This document shows, in pieces, positions 8,161 through 15,345 of a stretch of 31,869 bases of DNA (the stretch's first letter is position 1; the number at the start of each line of letters is the position of its first letter). Both the position numbers and the translations under genes were made by a program. The notes beneath the pieces were generated by a model. It ran no database searches, was not told the origin of the DNA, and saw nothing but the letters and a program-made list of their open reading frames with translations. Source of the stretch: Halanaerobiales bacterium (GTDB lineage Bacteria > Bacillota_F > Halanaerobiia > Halanaerobiales > DTU029); contig JADQBV010000296.1 of the NCBI GenBank assembly GCA_016278415.1, positions 1 to 31,869 on the forward strand, read 5' to 3'.

Positions 8161-11100
8161 ATGGATCAAACATTATTGGATGAATTAAATAATATAGGTT
8201 CTCTTAATCCTAAAGATTCATTTAATGAATTTTATGATAAATCTGGTGACTATGAAGAAATACAGAAAATATTAAATGAAATTAAAAAGTATGATATATT
8301 TGATTTTATAGCGAGATTATCTGCATTGAATCTTGTCCCAGAAAATCAAAATAAAAGTATTTTATTTGATACTATTATTTCCTCTATTCTTACCATAAAT
8401 AGGAACGAGTTCACTTCAAATATTAAGATGAGTAGTGGCAAGTTCCGTAAAATTATTAATAAACTTAATAATCTGGATTTAAAAATGGGAGTAGATCCTG
8501 CCGAAAATGTTTTTATTGAGAACGTAATGTTCTATGATAATTTTCTGATTTTTTCAGGAATAAATTATTTACCAGGATATTGTCTTCAAATGATGATTAA
8601 AATATTATTTTTACATAAAAATAATTTTGTTAAGGAGTATTTGAAAATAGTTTCTGGTATTATTTTATTAGTTCTTAGTATATCAGATATAGCAGCATCA
8701 GAGTTAGGATTTAAAATAGAAGATGTTAAAAGAAGAGAAAAAAGTAATATAATAATTCCTAGTAGTAAAAAAATGAACCAGATGGCAGAACTTATGACGG
8801 TTGATAATAGTTATATCAATAATATAATTGATGATAATGGTATAATAGAGGAACTGTATTCAGCTTTTGGACAAGGAGATATACAAAAGACTTTAAATCC
8901 TGAACAACAAGATTTCTTTGTAAAACCATTTATTAAATCAAGGGACGACAGAACAATAATTCTCAATATATCAGTTTTATCATCTTTTGCAATGCATAAG
9001 ATTATTTGTTTAGCAGATAGGTATGATCATAAAGAAGAACTTTTAAGGTTATATAATGAATCAGTATGGAAAGATTGTCGTAGATCTTTAAATTTGCTGG
9101 GGCATAAAAAAATAAAAGAAAAAGTCTGGGGGATTGAATTATTAGATCGTAAAAATTATAAAGAAGTATTACTTAATGTTTATAATAACCAAATCATGAT
9201 TCTTACATGCATATGTGATGATGGAAGAGATTATTCTGAAGATAGTATTTTTGATATGTATCCAAAAAATGATTTTGATAAGCTTTTAGATAAAAGAATG
9301 TCATATCTTCATGAAAAATTAACTCAACAAGGTTTAAATTATAAAGATGTTTTTCATATTGTGATAATTAATTCATTCGGAAGAGGTATAATGGCGGGCA
9401 TGAACAAAAAATATCATTATGAACCTCTTACATTAAATCCATTTGAGTTGAAATGTATTGCAATCAATGAAAGATCATATGAAGGCTTTTTACCAAGATA
9501 TATAAGAGCTAAAAGTAAATTGAAAGATGGTGCTCCGAATTTATTTAGTGAATTAAATAGTATAGAGATATATGTTAATAGTGAGTATTCATTTTATATT
9601 AATGATGACTTTAATCCAAAAGATAATTTATTGTATGTTGCCCCTGGGGACTCTACAGATTATATTATTAGAGCTGTTAATAAAGAAAATAGACATTTAG
9701 TTGAATCCTATCAAGATGACTATCTTACAGAAGTTGTGTTGAATGATGAAGCAAGAAATATTTATACAGATTTAGTTCAAAATCCACCTAGAGCTTCTTT
9801 ATTGCTGAAATTAGCCAATATTAATATATGGATATATTCACCAGAAATAAAAGAAAGTGAAGAAATGGATTTATATTTCTCTATTGTTGATGCAATATCA
9901 TATTGGATAGCAGAATGCAAGGAGATTATAGAAAGTTATAATTTCCCATATGATTTTATTAACCTGCAGATATTATTAAGCGGAAACATACAAGAATATT
10001 ATTATGAAATAAACGAAGCAAAAAGTTGGAAAGATGGAGTGTGTTTTGAAATTAGTCATAATAATATTATCTTAACTTGGACTCCAGAGTCATTTCAAGC
10101 TTTAAATTATAAAGATAATACAATTGAGAAACAGATGGTAGAATACATAATTAGTATGCTAAAGGAATTTACCATAGAAGGGGAAATTAGGGAAAAACAA
10201 CTAGACAAAATTTTTAACAATCCTTTGAAAAAGAAATTTTATACACTTGACTATAATAAGAATCCTTATTTAAAACCTTTATCTGATAGAAGTTTTCGCA
10301 GAATAAAATCAGAGGATGAAAATGAATTATTAGATAATATTGGAACTGTAGTTCTAGATAATGAAAAATGGTCATATGGAATTATAAAAGATGAAGATCG
10401 GTCTAATATAGCAAAATTTGTAGTAGGCTATTTGTATGAATTGTTGGAAAAGCAAATTAAGAAATTAAAACCAGATAATATAGTACAATTAGTATGCTAT
10501 GATTTGGAAAAAGTTATGTACAATATGATGCTTGCACATAGTAGGTATGCGTATGATGTGGCATGTTATCCTGAAAAAAGAGAAAATATATATAAAGATT
10601 ATAATGAATTAAATAAGTCATCTAGAGCTTTAAAATTTTTAGCTGAGTATTTAGCAGCATGTCCCCCAGATGAAACAAAGATACTTGGAGAATGGGATTA
10701 TGAAAAATTACTAGCAATATGTTCTTTGATAATTGATTGGGCTTATAAAAATGATTTATTCTATTATAGAATATTTAATACACCGGTTGAAATATTAAAA
10801 TCGGACCGAATAGGAATGAAACAAGATGAGTTTAATAAATTAAAAGATATAAATATTAAAGCACGTGAGGAACAATTACAATATTATTCTACATCGGACT
10901 ATAGAGAAAAAATACCGTGCGAAGAGTTTCCGAATATTGAAGAGAGATTAAATAGAGGATTTTCAGATGAATATGGATATTCATTTGATGAATTTTGTAA
11001 TTGTATTTTTGAAATGATTACTTATGGCAACCAAACTAATAATGAAGTTAAAAAAGCAGATAAAAGTGAATTAATTACATGGCTAGTGGATAATAATGTG

Positions 11101-11865
11101 AGTTTAAATAGCGATAAAGTAAATAAAATAATACAGGATATTTCCTTAATTAAACGAGAGAGTTTTTTAAAGCCACCAAAGCCATACAGGAAAGAAGATG
11201 TTTATCCATGGCGTTTCAATAGAGAATTATCTTTTACAAGGCGTCCAGTTATTATAATACAAAATGAAGTAATATGGGGAAACAGGCAATTATTTCATAT
11301 GCTTAAATTTACCCTAGACTTAATTTATGAAGGGAAATTAAAAACACGAGGCAATAGACTGACAAAATTAATTGGTGAAATTAGTAATAAACGCGGTGAT
11401 GATTTTAATAATCAAGTATTCAATAAAATAAATCAAATAAGTAATTTTATTGTAGATAAAAATATAAAAAAAATAAATTATAAGAGAATAGCTGATGAGA
11501 ATGGAAATACATTAGGTGATATAGATATCCTATATATTATCCCAGATATTAAACAAATAGTTTTAGCAGAAGTTAAGGACTTTAATTTTTCTAAAAATCC
11601 TTATGAAATGGATCTTGAATATCAGAAGATGTTTGTCGATAAAGGCGATAAAAATTGTTTTGCATCAAAACACAAAAGACGTTATAAATGGGTTAATGTA
11701 CATTTGGAAGATATAAAAACACACTATGGATTAGAAGATATTGATTGGACAGTTAAAGATATTTTTATTGTTAGTGAAGCGATTATTAGCAATGCATTTT
11801 ACGAAGCAGGAGCGACGATTATCAAATATGATGAAATATCAAAAGAAAGCTTGCAGAGAGTATAA
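8161..11865 (+). CDS. 1234-residue protein with C-terminal PD-(D/E)XK-type nuclease domain
   Basis: Most of the protein (about residues 1-1000) is unrecognised and contains no P-loop that I can see. The last ~180 residues hold a nuclease-like core: GDIDIL at 1119-1124 (Asp1120/Asp1122), a strand, then AEVKD at 1136-1140 giving Glu1137-x-Lys1139, followed by a His/Lys/Arg-rich ASKHKRRYKW segment. This D...ExK layout is that of PD-(D/E)XK phosphodiesterases. A GAGAGGGG ribosome binding site precedes the ATG. The gene follows the 205-residue gene by 109 bases on the same strand with no obvious terminator between, so it is probably co-transcribed. It may be a second effector or a DNA/RNA-processing subunit of the same defence system. 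Base composition is as AT-rich as the giant NTPase gene. Confidence 0.75.
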   Translation: MDQTLLDELNNIGSLNPKDSFNEFYDKSGDYEEIQKILNEIKKYDIFDFIARLSALNLVPENQNKSILFDTIISSILTINRNEFTSNIKMSSGKFRKIINKLNNLDLKMGVDPAENVFIENVMFYDNFLIFSGINYLPGYCLQMMIKILFLHKNNFVKEYLKIVSGIILLVLSISDIAASELGFKIEDVKRREKSNIIIPSSKKMNQMAELMTVDNSYINNIIDDNGIIEELYSAFGQGDIQKTLNPEQQDFFVKPFIKSRDDRTIILNISVLSSFAMHKIICLADRYDHKEELLRLYNESVWKDCRRSLNLLGHKKIKEKVWGIELLDRKNYKEVLLNVYNNQIMILTCICDDGRDYSEDSIFDMYPKNDFDKLLDKRMSYLHEKLTQQGLNYKDVFHIVIINSFGRGIMAGMNKKYHYEPLTLNPFELKCIAINERSYEGFLPRYIRAKSKLKDGAPNLFSELNSIEIYVNSEYSFYINDDFNPKDNLLYVAPGDSTDYIIRAVNKENRHLVESYQDDYLTEVVLNDEARNIYTDLVQNPPRASLLLKLANINIWIYSPEIKESEEMDLYFSIVDAISYWIAECKEIIESYNFPYDFINLQILLSGNIQEYYYEINEAKSWKDGVCFEISHNNIILTWTPESFQALNYKDNTIEKQMVEYIISMLKEFTIEGEIREKQLDKIFNNPLKKKFYTLDYNKNPYLKPLSDRSFRRIKSEDENELLDNIGTVVLDNEKWSYGIIKDEDRSNIAKFVVGYLYELLEKQIKKLKPDNIVQLVCYDLEKVMYNMMLAHSRYAYDVACYPEKRENIYKDYNELNKSSRALKFLAEYLAACPPDETKILGEWDYEKLLAICSLIIDWAYKNDLFYYRIFNTPVEILKSDRIGMKQDEFNKLKDINIKAREEQLQYYSTSDYREKIPCEEFPNIEERLNRGFSDEYGYSFDEFCNCIFEMITYGNQTNNEVKKADKSELITWLVDNNVSLNSDKVNKIIQDISLIKRESFLKPPKPYRKEDVYPWRFNRELSFTRRPVIIIQNEVIWGNRQLFHMLKFTLDLIYEGKLKTRGNRLTKLIGEISNKRGDDFNNQVFNKINQISNFIVDKNIKKINYKRIADENGNTLGDIDILYIIPDIKQIVLAEVKDFNFSKNPYEMDLEYQKMFVDKGDKNCFASKHKRRYKWVNVHLEDIKTHYGLEDIDWTVKDIFIVSEAIISNAFYEAGATIIKYDEISKESLQRV

Positions 11866-12065
11866 TAAATGATTGAATAAAGATTTTAGAATAATAAAGA
11901 CATATCTATAATAGATTATCAAATTGGATAAGTACTTAAAAAGAAATTTCCGAGTTTTGATGATTTGAGATTATCGGGTATATTATGGTTGTGAAAAATA
12001 ATATAAAATATTATCTTTATACGATAACAAGTAATTTTAACTAAGATATTATGATTTATATAATA

Positions 12066-12171
12066 TGATTTGACCCACAAAAATTTTCATTTTATAAAAG
12101 TAAAGCAACAAATGTATTAATAATAGTAGTTTATTCATTGCAATATATACTGTTTATTATAGGTCAAATCA
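12066..12171. repeat. 106-bp segment bounded by exact 10-bp inverted repeats
   Basis: TGATTTGACC at 12066-12075 and its exact reverse complement at 12162-12171 bound an AT-rich, non-coding segment. This is what a small non-autonomous element (MITE) or an IS remnant would look like. No target-site duplication is obvious, so a chance pairing is not excluded. Confidence 0.35.
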
Positions 12172-12240
12172 AAATATACCACTTTGTGATAAAATCAGAA
12201 GATTATTAAACATTAAAAGCTATTTAGAATAGAAAAAATA

Positions 12241-12288
12241 GGGCAGAATAACATGATGAATGCTAAAATCCTGCCCCAATCCTGCTCA
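12241..12288. repeat. GGGCAG hairpin and 11-bp tandem repeat
   Basis: GGGCAG at 12241-12246 is complementary to CTGCCC at 12271-12276. AATCCTGCCCC (12267-12277) is followed directly by AATCCTGCTCA (12278-12288), a tandem pair differing at two positions. In otherwise AT-rich DNA this GC-richer block stands out and could be a recombinase or protein binding site. Confidence 0.4.
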
Positions 12289-12410
12289 AAACCTGTGGAA
12301 ACACACTAAAAACACAAAAGTAAAAAAATGTAAAAGTCCTATAAACCTTGATATATTAGGAACCTAATGGATTTACCAAAAACAGCAAAAGTATGCTCTG
12401 ATAACAAAAT

Positions 12411-12494
12411 ATTTCCGGTTTCGTTCCTTCGTCTCTGCAACCAAATCAATGAGACTAAGATAAAAGCTATCTAAGTCTCATTGACTTCGGAAAT
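12411..12494. repeat. Nested palindromic intergenic element
   Basis: The outer arms ATTTCCG (12411-12417) and CGGAAAT (12488-12494) enclose a long inner stem: CAATGAGACTAAGATA at 12447-12462 pairs with TATCTAAGTCTCATTG at 12468-12483 with one mismatch and a 5-base loop. The structure is much stronger than a normal terminator, lacks a T run and sits just past the toxin gene end. It looks like an intergenic repeat or a structured RNA. Confidence 0.6.
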
Positions 12495-12533
12495 ACGGAT
12501 ACGTGACTACGCCATAGTGGCAAAGAAAGTTTA

Positions 12534-12935
12534 CTACGAGGTCCAGTTTTCAAGAGATAAATTATCAATACGATTAAATTCTTTGGTGTTATTAGTAACA
12601 AGAGTAATATTTTCCGATAATGCATGTGCGCCAATCATTAAATCATATGCTCCAATTATATTACCTTGTCGTTCTAAATTTGCTCTAATTTCACCATATT
12701 CAGTAGCAGCTTTATCAGAGAAAGATAGTATTTCAATAGAAGAAAGAAAGCCAGCAAGTGCAAGCTTATTTCTTTCTTTATAATCACTTTTTTCTACACC
12801 ATATTCAAGTTCAGCAAGAGTAATAGAAGAAATACATACATCCCCAATATTCAAGGTGTAGAATTTATCAATAACTTTTCTAGGTTTTTCTTTTATTATA
12901 TATATACATATATTTGTATCAAGCATATATTTCAT
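12534..12935 (-). CDS. vapC: VapC-type PIN-domain ribonuclease toxin
   Basis: The 133-residue product has the PIN-domain layout: Asp6 in MLDTNICIY, Glu42 in TLAELEYG, Asp98 in GAYDLMIGAHAL, and a C-terminal TLVTNNTKEF strand with Asn where many relatives have Asp. These acidic residues bind the metal used to cut RNA; VapC proteins usually cleave tRNA or rRNA. The length is normal for the family. The ATG shares one base with the stop codon of the upstream antitoxin gene (TAATG), so the pair is translationally coupled. All key residues are present, so the toxin is probably functional. Confidence 0.92.
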   Translation of the reverse strand: MKYMLDTNICIYIIKEKPRKVIDKFYTLNIGDVCISSITLAELEYGVEKSDYKERNKLALAGFLSSIEILSFSDKAATEYGEIRANLERQGNIIGAYDLMIGAHALSENITLVTNNTKEFNRIDNLSLENWTS

Positions 12936-13162
12936 TATAACTCATCTCTATCTTGTATTTTGGGTTGATTACGTTCTTTTAAAAAATCATCAGAAAAATA
13001 ACTTAAACTTGTTTCTAAGGAATTCCATTTACTGTCTTTAGGAATTAATAGTACAATATCTTCAAATTTTTTAACATAAACATCTGAACCATCAAATCTA
13101 TATTCTTTTGGAAGACGAACAGCCTGGCTTCTACCATTTTTAAACAATTTAGCTATATCCAT
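12935..13162 (-). CDS. vapB: VapB-type antitoxin
   Basis: The 75-residue product begins MDIAKLFKNGRSQAVRLPKEY, the classic AbrB/MazE-type swapped-hairpin DNA-binding domain of VapB antitoxins (NGRSQAVRLP motif). The C-terminal half (residues about 45-75) is the usual toxin-wrapping tail. I chose the ATG at 13162 because an AAGGAGTG ribosome binding site lies just upstream and the domain starts there; a longer in-frame start 19 codons upstream would add residues lying over the probable operator. VapB binds its own promoter together with VapC. Confidence 0.92.
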   Translation of the reverse strand: MDIAKLFKNGRSQAVRLPKEYRFDGSDVYVKKFEDIVLLIPKDSKWNSLETSLSYFSDDFLKERNQPKIQDRDEL

Positions 13163-13196
13163 ATAAATAATCACACTCCTTAATAGAATAGTATTA

Positions 13197-13216
13197 GTAT
13201 ATATCATAGTATATAC
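13197..13216 (-). promoter_or_regulatory. Probable VapBC operator
   Basis: GTATATA (13197-13203) and TATATAC (13210-13216) form a perfect 7-bp inverted repeat with a 6-base spacer, about 35-55 bases upstream of the vapB start. VapBC complexes autoregulate by binding inverted repeats at this position; the assignment is by position and symmetry. Confidence 0.55.
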
Positions 13217-13275
13217 CATTATTCATCATTTTGTCAATAATTTGTTGGGTTAATTATGGGGGGCGCCACTACAGT

Positions 13276-13381
13276 GTATAACAGCAAGGTTTACGGCTCC
13301 GCTAACGTTTCGCGCAAATTTCTTCATAAAGGGCAGTCGCCCTAAGATTTAGAAACTGAGTAAACCTGCGGGACGTTATAC
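13276..13381. repeat. 106-bp palindromic intergenic repeat
   Basis: The ends are inverted: GTATAACAGC-AAGGTTTAC on the left and the reverse complement of GTATAACGTCCCGCAGGTTTAC on the right. Inner arms GTTTC (13307-13311) and GAAAC (13352-13356) and a central GGGC-AGTC-GCCC hairpin (13331-13342) complete a cruciform. Base composition is much richer in GC than the flanks. From memory, similar GTATAAC-ended repeats occur between genes in several clostridial and spirochaete genomes, which suggests a MITE-like element that moves with help from a transposase elsewhere. Confidence 0.75.
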
Positions 13382-13418
13382 AAAATAGCACTAATATATC
13401 TGAAAGAGGGTTAATCAA

Positions 13419-13937
13419 ATGAATTCATTTATTTTAGTAATACCTATTATTTTTATACGTTATATACTAATGAGAATTATTAGTAAGGAGGCTTTGAAAA
13501 GAGCAGGCTTTTTTCCACCTACAGAAGGAAAGGAACAAATTGCTTTTTATATTTATCAAATAACAACATTGTTTTTACTAATATATTTATTTGTTTCAGA
13601 AATTAAGTTTAACACTGTCATAGACTATGTGGGTTTAATAGTATATATAATTGGAACAATATTATTTATAAAATCAATAATGGATTATTCTAAACCACAA
13701 AAAAATTGTATAAATAAAAATGGGTTTTATAACTATTCAAGAAATCCAATGTATATAGCTTTCTTTTTATATTTTCTTGGTTGCAGTTTTTTGATAAATT
13801 CATGGGTATATTTTACAGTATTAATTATATTTCAAATTTCTGTTCATTTCCTTATATTATCAGAAGAAAGATGGTGTATTAAAGAATTTGGTGAAGAATA
13901 CAAAAAATATATGAAGAACGTTAGACGTTATATTTAG
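13419..13937 (+). CDS. Isoprenylcysteine carboxyl methyltransferase-like membrane protein
   Basis: The 172-residue product has about four hydrophobic segments and the C-terminal ICMT/phospholipid-methyltransferase signature: GFYNYSRNPMYIAFFLYFLG (the RxP-type S-adenosylmethionine site) followed near the end by EERWCIKEFGEEYKKYMKNVRRYI-like acidic/basic residues including the EE and EFGEEY motif. Bacterial members methylate lipids or small hydrophobic acceptors, and the substrate cannot be told from sequence. A GAAAGAGGG ribosome binding site precedes the ATG. It stands alone, 38 bases after the palindromic repeat. Confidence 0.8.
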   Translation: MNSFILVIPIIFIRYILMRIISKEALKRAGFFPPTEGKEQIAFYIYQITTLFLLIYLFVSEIKFNTVIDYVGLIVYIIGTILFIKSIMDYSKPQKNCINKNGFYNYSRNPMYIAFFLYFLGCSFLINSWVYFTVLIIFQISVHFLILSEERWCIKEFGEEYKKYMKNVRRYI

Positions 13938-13963
13938 GGGCTGATATAATATAGGTACGAATT

Positions 13964-13979
13964 TTCCAAAAATTTGGAA
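13964..13979 (+). promoter_or_regulatory. Palindrome upstream of the ECF S-component promoter
   Basis: TTCCAAA and TTTGGAA form a perfect inverted repeat with a 2-base spacer, centred about 45 bases upstream of the extended -10 element. The overlapping 15-mer at 13960-13974 also matches the CodY box (AATTTTCWGAAAATT) at 13 of 15 positions. Either a regulator site or, less likely, a weak terminator of the preceding gene. Confidence 0.4.
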
Positions 13980-14015
13980 GATGAGAACTTACTTTATTTA
14001 TATGAGAATTTCTGC

Positions 14016-14021
14016 TATAAT
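14016..14021 (+). promoter_or_regulatory. Extended -10 promoter for the ECF S component
   Basis: TATAAT is preceded by TGC, giving a consensus extended -10. The -35 region (TTTATT near 13993) is weak, as is usual with extended -10 promoters. Transcription from here would give a leader of about 85 bases and excludes the upstream in-frame start at 13974. Confidence 0.6.
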
Positions 14022-14026
14022 AGTGG

Positions 14027-14057
14027 TGCAATCAGAATATATATTATTATGATTGCA
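14027..14057 (+). other. Leader hairpin of the ECF S-component mRNA
   Basis: TGCAATCA (14027-14034) and TGATTGCA (14050-14057) form an 8-bp perfect stem at the very start of the predicted transcript, followed by a second small CCC-AAAA-GGG hairpin (14076-14085) just before the ribosome binding site at 14095-14100. I do not recognise a known riboswitch class; a vitamin-responsive leader would fit an ECF gene. Confidence 0.35.
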
Positions 14058-14111
14058 AAAATATATGTCTTGTATCCCAAAAGGGAACGAGAACAGGAGG
14101 TAAAAGAAAAT

Positions 14112-14705
14112 ATGAAGAAATTATTAAGCAACACAAGGAGTTTGACTGTATTAAGTGTCATGCTCGCGATTACCATTATTCTGGATAGCACCCCATTAGG
14201 GGCTATACCACTCGGGAGTATAAGTGCGACTATTACTCATATTCCGACTATTATCACAGGGGTGATTTTAGGTCCATTAGCCGGTTTTATTATGGGAACA
14301 TTGTTGGGACTTATATCACTTATTCATGCTTTAACCAGACCTATGACTCCGTTAGACCCCTTATTTATTAATCCTCTGATTTCTGTTTTGCCGAGGATGT
14401 TTATTGGTGTAGTTTCATATTATGTTTACAGTGGTCTAAAGAAAGTCATTAAAAAAGAATCTATTAAGGAATCTGTTAGTTCAACTATTGCTGGAATAGC
14501 TGGTAGTTTGACAAATACAGCCCTGGTATTTTTAATGCTCTATCTGGTATATGCTCAGGAAGTTGCTGAAAGGATAGGGATTGCTTTTAAAGCACTATTT
14601 ATTTCGGTCTTTACAACAAATGCTATTGCAGAAGGCTTAGTATCAGCATTTATCACTATGGCAATTGTAGTTGCATACAGAAATTATAATAAAAAAAGCT
14701 TATAG
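14112..14705 (+). CDS. ECF-type vitamin transporter, substrate-binding S component
   Basis: The 197-residue product has about six hydrophobic segments and the ECF_trnsprt (S-component) pattern: LAITIILDSTPLG, then ITHIPTIITGVILGPLAGFI and a LLGLISLIHAL segment. S components bind a vitamin or cofactor precursor in the membrane and deliver it to a shared EcfAA'T energising module, which is not encoded nearby, as in group II ECF systems. The substrate cannot be assigned; pantothenate, folate or a related compound are possibilities. I chose the ATG at 14112 because of the perfect AGGAGG at 14095-14100. A strong palindrome follows the gene. Confidence 0.85.
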   Translation: MKKLLSNTRSLTVLSVMLAITIILDSTPLGAIPLGSISATITHIPTIITGVILGPLAGFIMGTLLGLISLIHALTRPMTPLDPLFINPLISVLPRMFIGVVSYYVYSGLKKVIKKESIKESVSSTIAGIAGSLTNTALVFLMLYLVYAQEVAERIGIAFKALFISVFTTNAIAEGLVSAFITMAIVVAYRNYNKKSL

Positions 14706-14762
14706 TAGGTTACTTTTGAATTAAAGTAAAGAAAAAATAACATAAGTAATAGGAAAATATAA

Positions 14763-14795
14763 ATAGCGGGTTAGTTATAATAACTAACCCGCTAT
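14763..14795. terminator. Very strong palindromic hairpin after the ECF gene
   Basis: ATAGCGGGTTAGTTAT (14763-14778) and ATAACTAACCCGCTAT (14780-14795) are exact reverse complements. It lies 58 bases after the stop of the ECF gene and is followed by CTTT. The T tract is poor, so it may terminate in either direction or be an RNA-stabilising hairpin. Confidence 0.6.
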
Positions 14796-14820
14796 GCTTT
14801 AACTAATCATTTCCTAAATT

Positions 14821-14947
14821 ATGCTTTGTTGCGGTTTTTTCCTATTTTTTATTGCCTTTGGTGTTTTAATTTATGGCTGTAGTAGGTTTTCTTAGATCTG
14901 GGTTTGAAAACAGTAATAAAGATAAAAATATAGATAATGATGTGTAA
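14821..14947 (+). pseudogene. Small membrane peptide, possibly frameshifted
   Basis: An ATG at 14821 opens 24 codons reading MLCCGFFLFFIAFGVLIYGC then SRFS and a stop. In the next frame 24 codons from 14873 to 14947 read MAVVGFLRSGFENSNKDKNI and end shortly after. A hydrophobic helix followed, after one frameshift, by a polar tail would make one ~40-residue membrane protein, so this may be a decayed small gene. No clear ribosome binding site precedes either start. Confidence 0.3.
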
Positions 14948-14976
14948 GATATAGTCTAAGGAAGGATGAATATAAT

Positions 14977-15243
14977 ATGTGGATAGTTATTATTGGTATT
15001 ATTGCTGGATTAGGGTTTTTAGCAATATTGTTTACAATACTTAGTAAAATTATTCGTTCTAAAGATAAAGATGAGGGAAATAGAAATAGTTTGTTACTAA
15101 TAATATTATTATTGATTGTAACAAATTTAAGTACATTGATTGAAAATAATAAAACTAGATTTGATTACATTTTACTATCATTTTCTTTTATAATGTTTGT
15201 AGTTTTATTTATTGTATATATAAAGAGTAAAAAAGAGGCATAA
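14977..15243 (+). CDS. 88-residue membrane protein
   Basis: Three hydrophobic segments (about residues 2-24, 39-53 and 65-82) are linked by short charged loops. An AAGGAAGG ribosome binding site precedes the ATG. I do not recognise a family. It follows the possible small decayed membrane gene and may be related to it. Function unknown. Confidence 0.55.
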   Translation: MWIVIIGIIAGLGFLAILFTILSKIIRSKDKDEGNRNSLLLIILLLIVTNLSTLIENNKTRFDYILLSFSFIMFVVLFIVYIKSKKEA

Positions 15244-15313
15244 GCACTTATTGGATTTGTAAATCTAAATAAATCAAAATAATTACGACTAGTCTATTAC
15301 ATAATAATTTATC

Positions 15314-15345
15314 TGCTATGGTTTTTTTATTTAGATAGCATTTTT
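15314..15345 (+). terminator. Terminator of the 88-residue membrane protein gene
   Basis: TGCTAT (15314-15319) pairs with ATAGCA (15335-15340), followed by five T residues. It overlaps the last codons of the convergent DUF445 gene, so the two transcription units are tightly packed tail to tail. Confidence 0.45.

Larger units (their letters stand above)
11866..12533 (+). other. 668-bp gene-poor region with inverted repeats
   Basis: No convincing gene is present. A short in-frame stretch near 11935-11995 (KKKFPSFDDLRLSG) ends in a stop and could be a fossil of a coding sequence. The region holds three structured elements described separately: a 10-bp inverted-repeat pair, a GGGCAG/CTGCCC hairpin with an 11-bp tandem repeat, and a long palindrome close to the toxin gene. 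It separates the defence-like cassette from the toxin-antitoxin pair and may contain the right boundary of a mobile segment. Confidence 0.5.

Noticed and set aside
12481..12783. Plus-strand 100-codon frame over VapC
   Set aside because: It is the antisense of the VapC gene, which has all PIN-domain residues.
13163..13219. Longer start for VapB
   Set aside because: Would translate the operator; AAGGAGTG and the domain start support 13162.
13974..14111. Longer start for the ECF S component
   Set aside because: The added residues lie over the promoter and leader, while AGGAGG precedes the ATG at 14112.
14763..14795. Riboswitch interpretation of the long hairpin after the ECF gene
   Set aside because: A simple perfect palindrome after a stop codon, better explained as a terminator or stabiliser.
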